64,000 nucleotides of DNA from Phyllosticta citriasiana (lineage: Eukaryota > Ascomycota > Dothideomycetes > Botryosphaeriales > Phyllostictaceae), in the NCBI GenBank assembly GCA_038021145.1, contig JBBPHT010000008.1:62001-126000 (forward strand), in the 5' to 3' direction. Below the pieces are notes generated by a model. That model saw nothing but the letters and a program-made list of their open reading frames with translations. It did no database searches and was not told where the DNA came from. Made by a program: the position numbers and the translations under genes. Within the stretch, counting starts at the first letter, position 1, and the number at the start of each line of letters is the position of its first letter. Shown here one piece after another: positions 45,329 to 55,936 of the stretch.

Positions 45329-45677
45329 TGTCGTCTTCATCGGGGGAATGTGGTGTTGCAGAAAAAAAGGACGAAGGCGGCTCTGCGTGTCGGATCAGCA
45401 GCGCAGCGGCGGAAACCTCGCGCGGGCCGTGCGCGTTGGGGCAATCTCCAAGGATGCTGCGACATTAACAACTCCAGTGCACCTACCGAACATCTCCTTC
45501 TCCTCGTCCTCCTCGTTTCGGCTCCCTTCCTGGCCATCGTCTTTGGAGCCTCCTCTCGACCCAGAACCCAACTTCTCCATGCGCCACCAACGGCTCTTTT
45601 CCCGGCCAAACCATCATTCCTCTCGTCCTGGCTGATCCAACTGAAAACCCTCCTTGGGCTAGCTTTGCGCTCCCACA
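45329..45677. promoter_or_regulatory. Shared 349-bp intergenic region, ALB1/UBP1
   Basis: Divergent start codons at 45328 and 45678. No TATA box seen. Confidence 0.6.
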
Positions 45678-48447
45678 ATGACCTCCCGCCCCCCGTCGTT
45701 CGATGACTTCAACGTCGAATCAAATCCGCAAACGGCGTCCTATACGCCCTTCGTACTCGTCGCCCTAGGTCTCGTTGCGCTACGTGCCTTTTTTGCGCAT
45801 CACGACACTCCCTTGCGCGCTGTATCCGAGACTCTTTGGAATATTTTGGTGTACATCATGCCATCTCCGCTGGTTTTTGCGCTGGGCCAGCCCTCGATCA
45901 ATGTTGACGAGGACAAGAATAGCGCGAACATGTTCGCCGCGAAAAATGAAGTTTTGCGCAGGGTGTTTGGGTTGGATGGTTTAGGAATGCTTAAGGCCAT
46001 ATCTGGTGAACGGGCTTTGCGGTCCTACGGCACTATGATCAACACCAAGGACGTCGTCCCACCGGGTCTGGGCAACTGGGACAATTCTTGCTACCAGAAC
46101 AGTGTTATACAGGTACTCAACCCTCTCCCGATGTTGGAAGCAAAGCTGATGAGCGCAGGGTCTCGCATCCTTGCCCAGTCTACGGCAGTTTCTCGTTCAA
46201 AGCATGACCTCGTTCGATGGTCTAGCCAGCGATTCTACCAATGGTGCTCTGCTGGACACGGTTCAGAAGCTGAACAATCCTGAAAATCATGGTCGATATC
46301 TGTGGACCCCCGCCAAGTTGAAGAACATGAGCAGCTGGCAACAACAGGACGCACAAGAATATTTCTCCAAGGTGTTAGACGAGATCGACAGAGAAGTTCT
46401 GCGTGCATCCAGGCAATCTCGCAATGTTGCAGGCCTCGAAAATGTCCCGGTGGCCGAGGAAAAAGCATCACTTCTCAGGCCCAGCTACTCGACCTTTCCC
46501 GAAAGCTTACGGAACCCGCTCGAAGGCCTACTAGCTCAGCGTGTCGGTTGCATGAGCTGTGGACACACTGAAGGACTGTCCATGATTCCCTTCAATTGCC
46601 TTACAGTTCCTCTGCAGAAGGACTGGGGATTCGGCTGCGACATCCGCGACTGCCTCAACGAGTACACAAAGCTTGAACCAATCGAAGGCGTCGAATGCGC
46701 CAGCTGCACCTTACTCAAGGCCGAGGAATCTTTGAAAAATCTCTTGGAGAACGCAGGCGAGCCGGGCTCACCGCAGATGGAAAGCATCAAAGAGACTTGG
46801 ATCCAACGCCTTCAGGCCGTACAGCACGCCTTGGGAGATGAAGACTTCTCGGACAACACTGTTCTCAAAAAGTGTCATATTCCACGGAAAAATTGGGTGC
46901 AAAGCACAAAATCTAGGCAGGCGGTAATCGGTCGCCCACCCAAGGCTCTTGTGATCCATGTCAATCGCAGTGTGTTTGACGAGATGACGGGCGTTCAACG
47001 AAAGAACCACGCCCACGTAAGCTTTCCCGAGATATTAGACATTGGACCGTGGTCGCTCGGCTCTGGCGAACAACCCGCCTACCTCAGAGAACTGGAAGGG
47101 CACTCCGAAGTCTGGTCTACCAATCCCTCAGAGTCCATGATAAGTTCAAACTATCTTTTCGAGGAGCCCAAGCTCCCATATCAGCTTAGGGCTGTCGTCA
47201 GTCACTACGGAAGGCATGAAAATGGCCACTACGTTTGCTATCGCAAGCATCCTTTCAACACGACAAATTTTGGCACGCAAAAATCAGCGGACGGGGCCGA
47301 TCAGCCAGAAGAAGTCTGGTGGCGTCTGAGCGATGAAGACGTGTCACGAGTGTCCAAGGAGGATGTCCTGGCACAAGATGGTGTTTTCATGCTGTTTTAC
47401 GAGGCCATGCCCCCTCCGCCTCCACGGCCTGCTCCAGCTGTAGAGCTTACTAGGCGTAGTTCCACTTCTACCATCAGGGCAGTGGCATCTGCACAATCCC
47501 CCGTCGGCCTTTATTCTCCCGTGGAAGAAGGGGAGGATGAGGAGGGAGAAGTTGAAGAGGTGCGTGGGCGATGGGCGAGTTTGCCAAAAGCAGAACCGAT
47601 TCGGGCTCCAATGCCTGCAAGTGTCGAGGCCACCATCGCAGCAGACAGGCGATGTGGCGACTCGGACGAGTCTACTCCAGAAGTATCCGAGGTCGACTAC
47701 GCTGGCGATCTTTCCTCCTCCGTTAAATTCCCTTCATCGCACTCCTCGCAATCGTCAAGGTCCGCTAGCCCTGATTCGCAACCTTCCGAGCACGACCCCA
47801 GTCTCGAGGACACGATTGTCCTTGAAGACAACAACCCCAAGAAACACAGTAGAGACCGTAACTCCACCATCTCAGTCGGCTCAAGCAACCGCGCTCCAAC
47901 TCCTCTCTCACCCTTTTCAAATCCTCCCATGTCGCCATGGGACAATCAACGGACGCCACTCGCTGGGTCCATGCAAACACCCTATGCCTCTCAAGCGCCA
48001 TTCTCCTTCAATGAACACCCCGCTTCTCCGATCGTTGACTCCAACCCTCTGTTCGACGGTCTTAACCCTAACTCGCCAATTGCCGAGCACGGCGTCAACC
48101 TCGATCCGGCCATGCGCCGCGTAATTGAAGAAACGATTCAGCAAGAAGAAGGCGGCGCGCGCTGGTCCACCAGCCGCTCAGAGTATGCTCCTAGCACAGT
48201 TGGTGGGACAGAAAGCGAGTACGCGCCGAGTTCAGCCAGCATTGCTGATAGCGACGTGTCGGATATTGAGAGCGAGGGCGTTTCCGCCGCCAGGAGAGAA
48301 CGAGAGCGGGAGGATCAGCGACCACAGAGCCGGACCAGCAATCAGAGTCAGGGTCTGGCCATGCGGACAGCAGGCGCAACAAAGGGGGAGCAAGGCGAGG
48401 GGAAAATCGGCCTGGAAGGCGGTTTCAGAATGGTGACAGCGACTTGA
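45678..48447 (+). CDS. UBP1: Membrane-anchored ubiquitin carboxyl-terminal hydrolase (Ubp1-like)
   Basis: Exons 45678-46112 and 46159-48447 give 907 residues. A USP/UBP cysteine protease. Residues 22-42 (SYTPFVLVALGLVALRAFFAH) are one hydrophobic anchor, as in yeast Ubp1, which is ER-associated. The Cys box is GLGNWDNSCYQNSVIQ, ending at the intron and continuing GLASLPSLRQF; WQQQDAQEYF is the QQD box. A zinc-ribbon-like set appears as CMSCGH and CASC. The His box is YGRHENGHYVCYRKH and the third catalytic region is WWRLSDEDV. The normal Gly before Asn-Ser-Cys is Asp here. The C-terminal 320 residues are disordered, Ser/Pro-rich and acidic. Confidence 0.9.
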
Positions 48448-49820
48448 TATTCTTTGGGCCGTTGCTTGCTTGCTTACTTGCTTGTTTGCTTTGCTCTGCT
48501 TTGCCCGCTCAGCTCAGCGGCTGCCGGTGGTGCGTTGGCGAAAACAAAATCACATCCTTGTTGGGAAAAGGAAGGCATCGATCATCCATTGATATCCAGA
48601 TTGGCATAGCGAAGGCGTTCTTATTTGCGGGTACGGCTGGCTTGATCTCAGCATTTTCTTCCAATGGCGTTTGTCTCCCTTTCACTCTCTGAACAATTGT
48701 CTCGTTTGCGAGGAGGCGGGCGATTGCTCTACCTCGCATCTGCCTGGACACTGCTTCTTCTACTACATACTATTTACTATCTTTCTGCGTTTTTCTTTGC
48801 CGTTGACGGAACAAATATCGCTCATTTGTCGTTACTTTTCCCCTGATTTGTTGGTTAAGTCCTTCGTAGTTCGTACCTTTCAGAAATCTCGAATTTTCGC
48901 ACAGCTGCACAATCCCTGATATCATGGAGACTCAAAGCGAAATCGAGAAAACTTGACACTGCGAAGCTTGCTCAGTTGCGCTGGACAACACCAACATGGA
49001 TGATGACGACGACGATGAACGACACCAGGCTTTGCCCCAGACGTTGAGGACTTCAATTCGTGGGTTTGATCCATGCCGGGTATAGCTGTCTGGCCGCTCC
49101 CAACTGCACTTATCCCAGTGCTCATTATCCCAACTTGTAAGTACTTACTACGCACTTTTCTGCTTCGCCCTCCTCTTCTTCATCTTCTCCAACACTTTCC
49201 TCCACTTCGTCGTCTTCACCTTGGTCGTCGGCAGCGTCTCCAGCCCCGGCATGCCCGAGCGCCCTCTTGAGCAGAGTGCCTAGCGACCGTCTCTGTCTTG
49301 GTAGCCACTACAGATGCAGAATCCGATTCTTCGATCTAATCGAGGAGCCACGCCAGAAACAGGCGCAGGCTCGTGGGTGGGATGGCAAATTTGGCCGCGT
49401 TCGTGGCTTTAGGGAGGTCATCGCTTTGCCACCAGGTGAAAAGAGTCAGAGGGGTGTACCTTCTAGTACCCTGTTAGCGGGCGTATCGGCCTTGGGTAAG
49501 GAGAGCCGTCACTTTACCAGCAGGTAAAGGTTGTCGACTAGGATGGCCAGATGTTGATTGGGTGTTGATGACGAGGTCGAAAGAGGAGCAAGATTTTCGC
49601 TTCTTGAAAAAAATTTGCTAGAGATGCTTCAGCAGCAGATCAAGATTGCCGCCGAGGATGCCCACATGGTTTGGATGTCCGTTGATGGAGAGTTGCAGAA
49701 AGATATGAAACCTCCTCCAAGGAGCAGTCGTCCGCTACTACAGCTGCACATAGGGTAAGGTATGTAAGCAGTCGTCCGCCATTGCATCAAGGGAGCGATA
49801 TTCCGTCACCACCGTTTGCT
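48448..49820. other. Intergenic, 1.4 kb, possible but unproven small gene
   Basis: Lies between convergent genes. At 48995 a plus-strand frame starts MDDDDDDERHQALPQTLR and stops after 29 codons. At 49558-49758 another plus frame (NLLEMLQQQIKIAAEDAHMVWM) looks protein-like, and the minus strand over 49140-49250 is open and acidic. I could not join these with acceptable splice sites, so no gene is called. Confidence 0.4.
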
Positions 49821-51014
49821 TCACGCCCTCTCAACGCCATCATCTCCCCGACCCTTCTTCTCCTCCTCCTTCTCCACACCCCCCACCATCTCCAGCCTCA
49901 AATCCGTTCTTACAAGCACATACAAAAAATGCACAATCCGCGGCCGATGCACCACTTGTGCCGCTCCCTCGTTCCCTCCGCCTTCCCCTTCTCCTTTCTC
50001 TCCCTCCTGCTCCTCTGCACCGACCATCTCCCTCCTCTCCAACCTCCACAGTCTCCCCGGATGCACGAAACCCTTCTCCAACATCTCCGCGTCCAACCTC
50101 CCCTCATCCGCTCTCTCTGGATACGGCGGCACGAATGGGAATCGCGCGCCCGAGTAGCTGACAACGAGCCAGTGGCCGCCGGGCCGCGTATGGTGTGCCA
50201 GATGCACGGCGAGAAGGTGCAGGGGGTGGATTTTGGCCGTCGTTTGCGGTTTTGCTGCTGCTGTCGCTGCGGCACTGGTGGAATCATTTTCCACTGGTTG
50301 GAGTGCGTATGGTAGTGTGACGGTCACGTCGTCGACGCACGAGATGCAGTCGCTGGTTGACTTGTCGACGATGACGGCGTAGGGTGGGTGGGGATGGGCG
50401 AGCGGTGCTATGGCGCGGAGGGAGAGCAGGTCGATGGTGCTCCAGCGCATGCGCCTGGTTGCGCTCTTGCCGACCCCGTCGGAGGAGGAGCCGTCTGTTG
50501 GGCCTTGTGGTGGTGTTGCGTTGTCTTGTCGTCTTGGTCGTCTCTGCACGTCTTCGCTTATGCGGGCTCTTTCTTTTTCGTCTCTCTCTTCCTCTTCATC
50601 CTCCACTTCGTGGTCGCACTCAGAAGACGGAGATCCCGTAGACGCCGAATCATAGCGTCTGGTTGCGCTATCTTCTCCCCCCTCTCCATCCCCGAAAATC
50701 TCCCTCTCCCTGTTCCTCCCTATCTCCACTGCTGCAGGCGAGTAATCCGTATTGTGCACCTGCGCCGGATCCTCCACTAGCCGGCGCAGTTGGAAAGACA
50801 TGGCGGAGGTCCCGCAGCCGATGTGGTGGATGCATGGGAGCCTCAAGGAGGGAGACGAGGAGCAGTCGGGAGACGGTGAAGAGGCAGCAGCCAGGGCCTC
50901 GAGCACATGCTTATCAAGGCAGTTGGGGGAGAGCAACCACTCGAAAGCGCTGGGGTCTTTTCTAAAGCGCAATTCCCAGTATTCGGGAGAACTGAACGAC
51001 GGGGCTCCGACCAT
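49821..51014 (-). CDS. SAM-dependent methyltransferase, METTL13/EEF1AKMT4-like
   Basis: Single exon, 397 residues. The N terminus SPEYWELRFRKDPSAFEWLL is the YW-ER....FEW opening of the METTL13/EEF1AKMT group. The SAM-binding motif I is IHHIGCGTSAMSF at about 62-74, and the acidic NTDYSPAAVE that follows corresponds to motif post-I. The later motif VIVDKSTSDCISC (214-226) matches the VVDKGTLDAL signature. Between them, residues about 105-185 are a highly charged acidic insert. Family members methylate lysines or the N terminus of elongation factor 1A or other proteins; the substrate here is unknown. The last 60 residues are Glu/Gly/Arg low-complexity. Confidence 0.72.
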   Translation of the reverse strand: MVGAPSFSSPEYWELRFRKDPSAFEWLLSPNCLDKHVLEALAAASSPSPDCSSSPSLRLPCIHHIGCGTSAMSFQLRRLVEDPAQVHNTDYSPAAVEIGRNREREIFGDGEGGEDSATRRYDSASTGSPSSECDHEVEDEEEERDEKERARISEDVQRRPRRQDNATPPQGPTDGSSSDGVGKSATRRMRWSTIDLLSLRAIAPLAHPHPPYAVIVDKSTSDCISCVDDVTVTLPYALQPVENDSTSAAATAAAKPQTTAKIHPLHLLAVHLAHHTRPGGHWLVVSYSGARFPFVPPYPERADEGRLDAEMLEKGFVHPGRLWRLERREMVGAEEQEGEKGEGEGGGNEGAAQVVHRPRIVHFLYVLVRTDLRLEMVGGVEKEEEKKGRGDDGVERA

Positions 51015-52774
51015 TGTGAGGGAGTTGGAGTTGGAATTGAGATTGAGATTGAGATTGGGGGATGCAAGCAGGGAAAGGAGGAAGAGGATGAAAAATTCAA
51101 AGATTCTGCGGACGACAGACGGCGGTTAGGAGACATGTTGGAAAACAAATGAGATGTGGGTGGCGACAATTGAAACGTGGTGTCGTGTGTGAGTCTCGCA
51201 TGCGATGAATTGTTTTCCGTCCCAACTCTTGAAGAAATTCAAAACGTGGCAGAAGAAAAAGAAGCACGAGAGAGACCTTACCTTGAACAGCAGTGCCACA
51301 GCCAAACCAGAGACAACAAGGAGACCAGAACACCACAACAGGATTCCCAAAGTGGCAATCCGTGGAGAAACGAAACAAAGTAGAGACAGAAACGACGATG
51401 ATGCAGAACTACGGCCTGCCCGCGAAAGAGCTCACACCAAGTGGAGAGCAAATCGGACCTACCAGGAGCACCCTGGCCACCAACCTCGAGCCTGACCAAC
51501 TCCATGTCTCATCCATCTCGTGGTTTGGTCTGGATTTACTGTGGCATCATGGCATTATTTCTGCTGAAGAGACACGATTAGTCAACCGCAGAGCCTCGAC
51601 ACCACAACAGACGCATTTTGCTGCTGGTGAAGGTTAGGTCCAAGCGAGGTCAGGTCCAAGAGAACGGAAGAAAGACGAGACGAAACGCTCAGCTTCTCGC
51701 TCGGCGCGTCCTCGGGGCGGCAATGACTGGGAAAGGCATTCTTGATGGCTGGCTAGCTGAGATGATGGTGATGATGGAGGAGACGATGTTCTGTTGATGA
51801 GACGATGAAGTGAGTTGGAGTGCTTTCCGGGTACAACTGCCTTTCGTCGACGCTACATCCGCGAATGCTCTTGAATGCTCCTCCCGTCCTGCCTTCACTG
51901 GCGTAGCGTAGCTCTTCCGTCCGGCTCTCTCAGCTGGTACCTGGTGAAGCGTACGAACGCTCCCCATCTGCTGCCCTCCTCTACAACTTTTGCTGCCCCG
52001 GCCTTTCTCCAGTCAGTCTCCACCTCCTCCAACCCGCACATACAGGCAGATAGACAAACACGCGACAGTATCAGGAGCTCAACAGCATCCGAATACGACA
52101 GCCCAAAGCAGACACCGCAAGTTCCATATCATCATCATCATCATCACCAGCGCAAGAGCAGAAGACTCGTCCCACGGGGGGGAACGCAGATCGACACCTC
52201 GCAAGCCACCAGCCGGCGCTCCTTTGCCTCGTCGGCGGCAAAACGACGGAGAACAAGAGCTGAGCTGCCCCTCCTCCTCCCGTCCGCAGCATCAACCCCG
52301 CCTTAGCTCCGTCAGTTGCAAATCTTCTTGTGTGCTTGCTTGAACCACATCAGTCGAACTGGGCGCGGAAACGATTTTCCAGCTCAAGGCTGACGATCAG
52401 GATGAGTGCGGCGGCGATTTGGCGCTCAGGCGTTTTGCGATGATGGTGCAATGACTCGAGGCGGGGCAGCTGCTGGCGCGGCGGGCGGATTGCCAGGTGC
52501 AGGATATGAGCTCCGCGCGCGCGAGAGCAACCAGCAGACGGAGTGCGTGCTGGGGCTGGACGGGTGGCTCGATCGATTAATTTGGTATTTGACTCATTGT
52601 GTTGAAGGCTTCCACAGCGCGGCGCGAGGATATAAAGCTGTTGATGTGACCACGAATATTGGCAAGGTCCAGTTGGTCCAGGTTGTCGTCGGCGTCTGCT
52701 GCATCATCATCTCCCCACACCTCACCAACACCAGCAACCACATTCAATTGAGACCACACTCACTCCCATCGATC
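51015..52774. other. Intergenic, 1.8 kb, divergent promoters
   Basis: Between the minus-strand methyltransferase and the plus-strand oxidoreductase. Short frames overlap and show no motif. A TATA-like TATAAA lies at 52631. An in-frame extension of the downstream gene to 52406 exists but is Gly/Ala-rich and does not look like the family. Confidence 0.55.
52631..52636 (+). promoter_or_regulatory. TATA box upstream of Gfo/Idh/MocA oxidoreductase
   Basis: TATAAA in GAGGATATAAAGCTG, 139-144 bp before the start codon at 52775. Fits a promoter TATA box with a leader of about 100 bp. Confidence 0.5.
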
Positions 52775-53848
52775 ATGGCTTCCGCTCCTCACAACGTCGC
52801 CGTCATCGGCTACGGCCTCTCGGCCAAAGTCTTTCACATCCCCTTCATCACGCAGACGCCCTCGCTGCGCCTGTACGCCGTGCTGCAGCGCAACCCCACA
52901 GCCGACAACGACGCCTCGCACGACCACCCGGGCATCCAGCTCTTCCGCGACGCCGCCACGCTCCTCGCCGACCCAGCTGTGCACGTCGTCGTCGTGACGT
53001 CGCTGCCAGACAGCCACTTCGAGCTGACCAAGGCCGCGCTCGAGGCCGGCAAGCACGTCGTCGTCGAGAAGCCCTTCGTGCCGACGGCCGCCGAGGCCGA
53101 CGAGCTGGTGCGCGTCGCGCAGAGCACCGGGAAGCTCCTGGCCGTGTACCAGAACCGCCGCTGGGACGCCGACTTCCTGGCGGCGTCGCGGCTGGTGAAG
53201 GACGGCGCGCTTGGCCGCGTCGTCGAGTTCGAGAGCCACTTTGATCGCTACTCGCCCACGCTGCGGGCCAGCTGGAAGGCGGAGCCGCGTCCGGGAAATG
53301 GCGCCATTTATGATCTTGGAACACACTTGCTGGATCAGATTGTGCATCTGTTTGGCCTGCCGGTTCGGGTGACGGGCTTCATCTGGAACCAGCGGGCTGG
53401 CGCGCCCAACCATGATTCGGGCGCGGGCGACTCGTTTACGGTGCTGCTGCACTACGCCGACGGCTTGCTCGCGACGGCCAAGGTCGGCGTCCTCAGCGCC
53501 GAGCAGGACCAGCTCAGGTTCTGGGTGCGCGGTGAGAAGGGATCTTTCAAGAAGTACAATCTTGACCCTCAGGAGGATCAGCTCCTGTCGGGACTGAGCA
53601 ACACATCGTCGGAGCTGGGAAGGGAGCCTTCTAGCAATTACAATCTGACACTGGTCAAGGACGGCAACATTGGAAAGGAGCCCGTGGCAGTCGAGCCCAA
53701 GACCTATCTCGAGTACTACAGAATATTTGCCGACGCGCTGGACGGCAAGGGAGACGTCCCCGTCACGGCGACAGAGGCTGCCAGCGTCATTCGGTTGATT
53801 GAGCTGGCGAAGGAGAGCTCCAAGATGGGCAAGACTCTGGACGTGTAG
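52775..53848 (+). CDS. Gfo/Idh/MocA-family NAD(P)-dependent oxidoreductase
   Basis: Intronless, 357 residues. The N-terminal Rossmann fold starts VAVIGYGLSAKVFHIPFI. Strand and loop motifs follow in the standard order: VVVTSLPDSHFELTKAALEAGKHVVVEKPF, where EKPF carries the conserved lysine of the family, then LLAVYQNRRWDADF. The C-terminal domain has the conserved block GNGAIYDLGTHLLDQIVHLFG, whose DLGTHLLD matches the usual D-x-GxHxxD active-site signature. Family members oxidise sugars, inositols or dihydrodiols, and the substrate cannot be told. The start at 52775 (MASAPHNVAVIGYG) is chosen because it places the dinucleotide fold at the N terminus. Tail-to-tail with GCV3, stops 69 bp apart. 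Confidence 0.88.
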   Translation: MASAPHNVAVIGYGLSAKVFHIPFITQTPSLRLYAVLQRNPTADNDASHDHPGIQLFRDAATLLADPAVHVVVVTSLPDSHFELTKAALEAGKHVVVEKPFVPTAAEADELVRVAQSTGKLLAVYQNRRWDADFLAASRLVKDGALGRVVEFESHFDRYSPTLRASWKAEPRPGNGAIYDLGTHLLDQIVHLFGLPVRVTGFIWNQRAGAPNHDSGAGDSFTVLLHYADGLLATAKVGVLSAEQDQLRFWVRGEKGSFKKYNLDPQEDQLLSGLSNTSSELGREPSSNYNLTLVKDGNIGKEPVAVEPKTYLEYYRIFADALDGKGDVPVTATEAASVIRLIELAKESSKMGKTLDV

Positions 53849-53917
53849 GTAGTCAAGGGTTAACAGTGAAAGTGTCAATACCCAAGCGATGATGATTTAT
53901 CAAGGTGGTCGCTATGC

Positions 53918-54679
53918 TCATTCCTCGGTGGTGAACTTGTTGTAATCCTCCTCGCTCATCAACGCGTCGACCTGGCTCTTGTCGCCCTCGAGCTCAAACT
54001 TGGCAATCCAGCCGTCGCCCTCGGGGCTCTTGTTTATCGTCGCCGGCTTCTCCTCGAGCAGCTTGTTGATGCCCACCACCTTGCCCGGCAGCGGCGTCAG
54101 AATGTCCGACGCGCTCTTGACCGACTCGACCGACCCAATCGTGTCGTTGGCGCCGTACGCCTGGTCCTCCTGCGGCAGCTCGACGTAGACGACGTCTCCG
54201 AGGGCGTTGGCGGCGTAGGCGGACACGCCGAGCGTGACTGTGAAAAACGCGTTCAATTGTCAATCCAGTTTGTTCTTAGGCCGAAGTCAGGCTTCCCGAC
54301 CCAAGATAACAATTGGGTGGGTTGCTCGGTGAATCAGGACTGGGGTTGTCGCCGAGAAGGCCGCGGCGGGCAAAGGGAAGGACTCAAGGATGGGAGCGAC
54401 GTACACGTCTTGCCATCGGCTGCGAGCTCAACCCACTCGTGGTCTTCGGTGTACTTTTTGGCGCGGACTGCGGAGCATTCCTTTGTTAGCGCTCGTGGGA
54501 TTTGAGAACGTGTGTCGGTCTCACGTACCAGCCGCCGACACAGAGAAGGGTCTCGCGGAGCTCAGCTTCCAGGAAGCAGCAGCAGCAGCTCTGCATGCGA
54601 ATGCGGGACGCTGTGGCCGCGCAAAGCTGCAGGAGGAGAACTGGCGAGCGGCGCGCACAATTGAGGTTCGGGAGGCCAT
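53918..54679 (-). CDS. GCV3: Glycine cleavage system H protein, mitochondrial
   Basis: Exons 54679-54529, 54467-54405 and 54237-53918 give 177 residues; the middle exon is only 63 nt and the second intron is 167 bp. The H protein carries the lipoyl arm that shuttles the aminomethyl group between P, T and L proteins in mitochondria. An Arg/Ser/Ala-rich mitochondrial presequence spans about 1-50. The mature part has KKYTEDHEWVEL, then DGKTFTLGVSAYAANALGDVVYVELP and the lipoylation site ESVKSASD with Lys 112. The C terminus has GDGWIAKFEL and MSEEDYNKF as in the family. The start is set by the presequence. Head-to-head with the bS6m gene, so two mitochondrial genes share one intergenic region. 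Confidence 0.93.
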
Positions 54680-54955
54680 TTTTGCTTTGTCTTTTGCGCG
54701 TCGAGGGGAGAGGTAAAGAGGTGCTAGGCCAAGATAACCAAGGTGCAAGCTCGATGACGAGAAGCGCACATGTCATTGCCGCGCGACTGCAGCTAGGGCG
54801 CGGAGCAGTCCATGCCAGCGGAGAAACGTTGCAGCGGGGCCGACGCGGGCCCTGACGGCGGAGCGACTCTACCTTACTCCATTGCCGGCGCATCTCGAGA
54901 AGTTCGCGACTGTGGTGCTTGGTTGTAGACGTGCTTCTGGACAACCACCGCCGCC
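54680..54955. promoter_or_regulatory. Shared 276-bp intergenic region, GCV3/bS6m
   Basis: The closest divergent pair in the window, both genes encoding mitochondrial proteins. No TATA box; several GC-rich CGCG and GGCGC strings. Confidence 0.6.
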
Positions 54956-55636
54956 ATGCTGTACGAAATGATTGGCATTGTACGTTCAATTGCCTCTCCT
55001 TCCCTGTCACTCCATGGCTAACAGCGCACAGGTCCGGCCGGGCAAGCTCAATGAAGTAAAAGAGTACGCACACCTCACGCTCCACACCCACCCCGTCCGC
55101 AATCCCCCCTCCCAAAACCCAATCTGACATATCCCTCGCACGTTCTCAGAATTGCCAAATCCGCGGGCACCATCATCCTCAACTCAGGTGGCGTCGTGCG
55201 CGGCGTGACCAACTGGGGCGTATTCCAGCTCCCTCGACCAACGCGCAAGCACCAAATGACGCACACATCGGGGCACCACTTCATCCTGCGCTTCGACGCG
55301 TCGTCGTACGCCCAGCACCAGCTGCGCCGCACCATGTCGCTCGACCCGCGGCTCATCCGCTACACCATGGTCAAGCTCGGCGACAAGCTCGCCGACATTG
55401 CCGACGTCCCCGGCACCGCGCCCTGGGGCTCTGGCCTCTCCACCGTCAGTAGCGACCCCGTTAGCTACGCTGAACTGCATGAGGCGAAGAAGAGCCTCTG
55501 GGACTATTTGAACGTCGATTCGGAGCGCCAGGCGGCGCAGGTTTTGCAGAATGGCAATTCAGGTTTTCGGAGCAGTCAAGCGCAGTCGAGGGCTGGAAAT
55601 GGACAGTCGCAGCAAGGGTCACAGCAAAGGCCATAG
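54956..55636 (+). CDS. MRP17: Mitochondrial small-subunit ribosomal protein bS6m (Mrp17-like)
   Basis: Exons 54956-54979, 55032-55063 and 55150-55636 give 180 residues; the first two exons are 24 and 32 nt. It is the bacterial S6-type protein of the mitochondrial ribosome. The S6 fold opens MLYEMIGIVRPGKLNEVKEIAKSAG and continues LNSGGVVRGVTNWGVFQLPRPTRKHQ, then HHFILRFDASSYAQHQLRRTMSLDPRLIRYTMVKLG. The C-terminal 60 residues are a Gln/Ser-rich extension. Exon assignment is firm because the family N terminus MLYE..GIVRPG is rebuilt exactly. Confidence 0.92.
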
Positions 55637-55936
55637 TATAAGAGGGAATGGCACGGCATTTACAATCCACGCAGTTCTTTCGGTAGGAGTGAATGCTTAC
55701 GGTTGGGATAAACGGGCAGTCATGGCTTGCGGCGTTCGTTTGGGCATAGGGAAAGGGAGACATGAAGGGAGTCACTGCAGACAGGAGGCAATGATCAACT
55801 TCAAAAAAGAGCAATATCCACAAGACTTGAAATTTTTTTCCGGTAGAAGACGTCCTTTTGAACCAACTCCCCAATGCATCTGCTGCAGTCCTATCCTCGC
55901 AATCAAATCAAAGACGCTATGCCGGGCCCGACGAGC
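55637..55936. other. 300-bp gap between convergent bS6m and NUP192
   Basis: 3' flanks of the two genes; transcripts probably overlap or abut. Nothing else seen. Confidence 0.6.

Noticed and set aside
48995..49760. Small acidic gene starting MDDDDDDERHQ
   Set aside because: Frame stops after 29 codons and the candidate downstream exons cannot be joined with an intron of plausible length and signals.
52406..52774. N-terminal extension of the Gfo/Idh/MocA gene (frame open for 123 codons upstream)
   Set aside because: The extension is unlike the family, crosses a TATA box, and the dinucleotide-binding fold starts right after the ATG at 52775.
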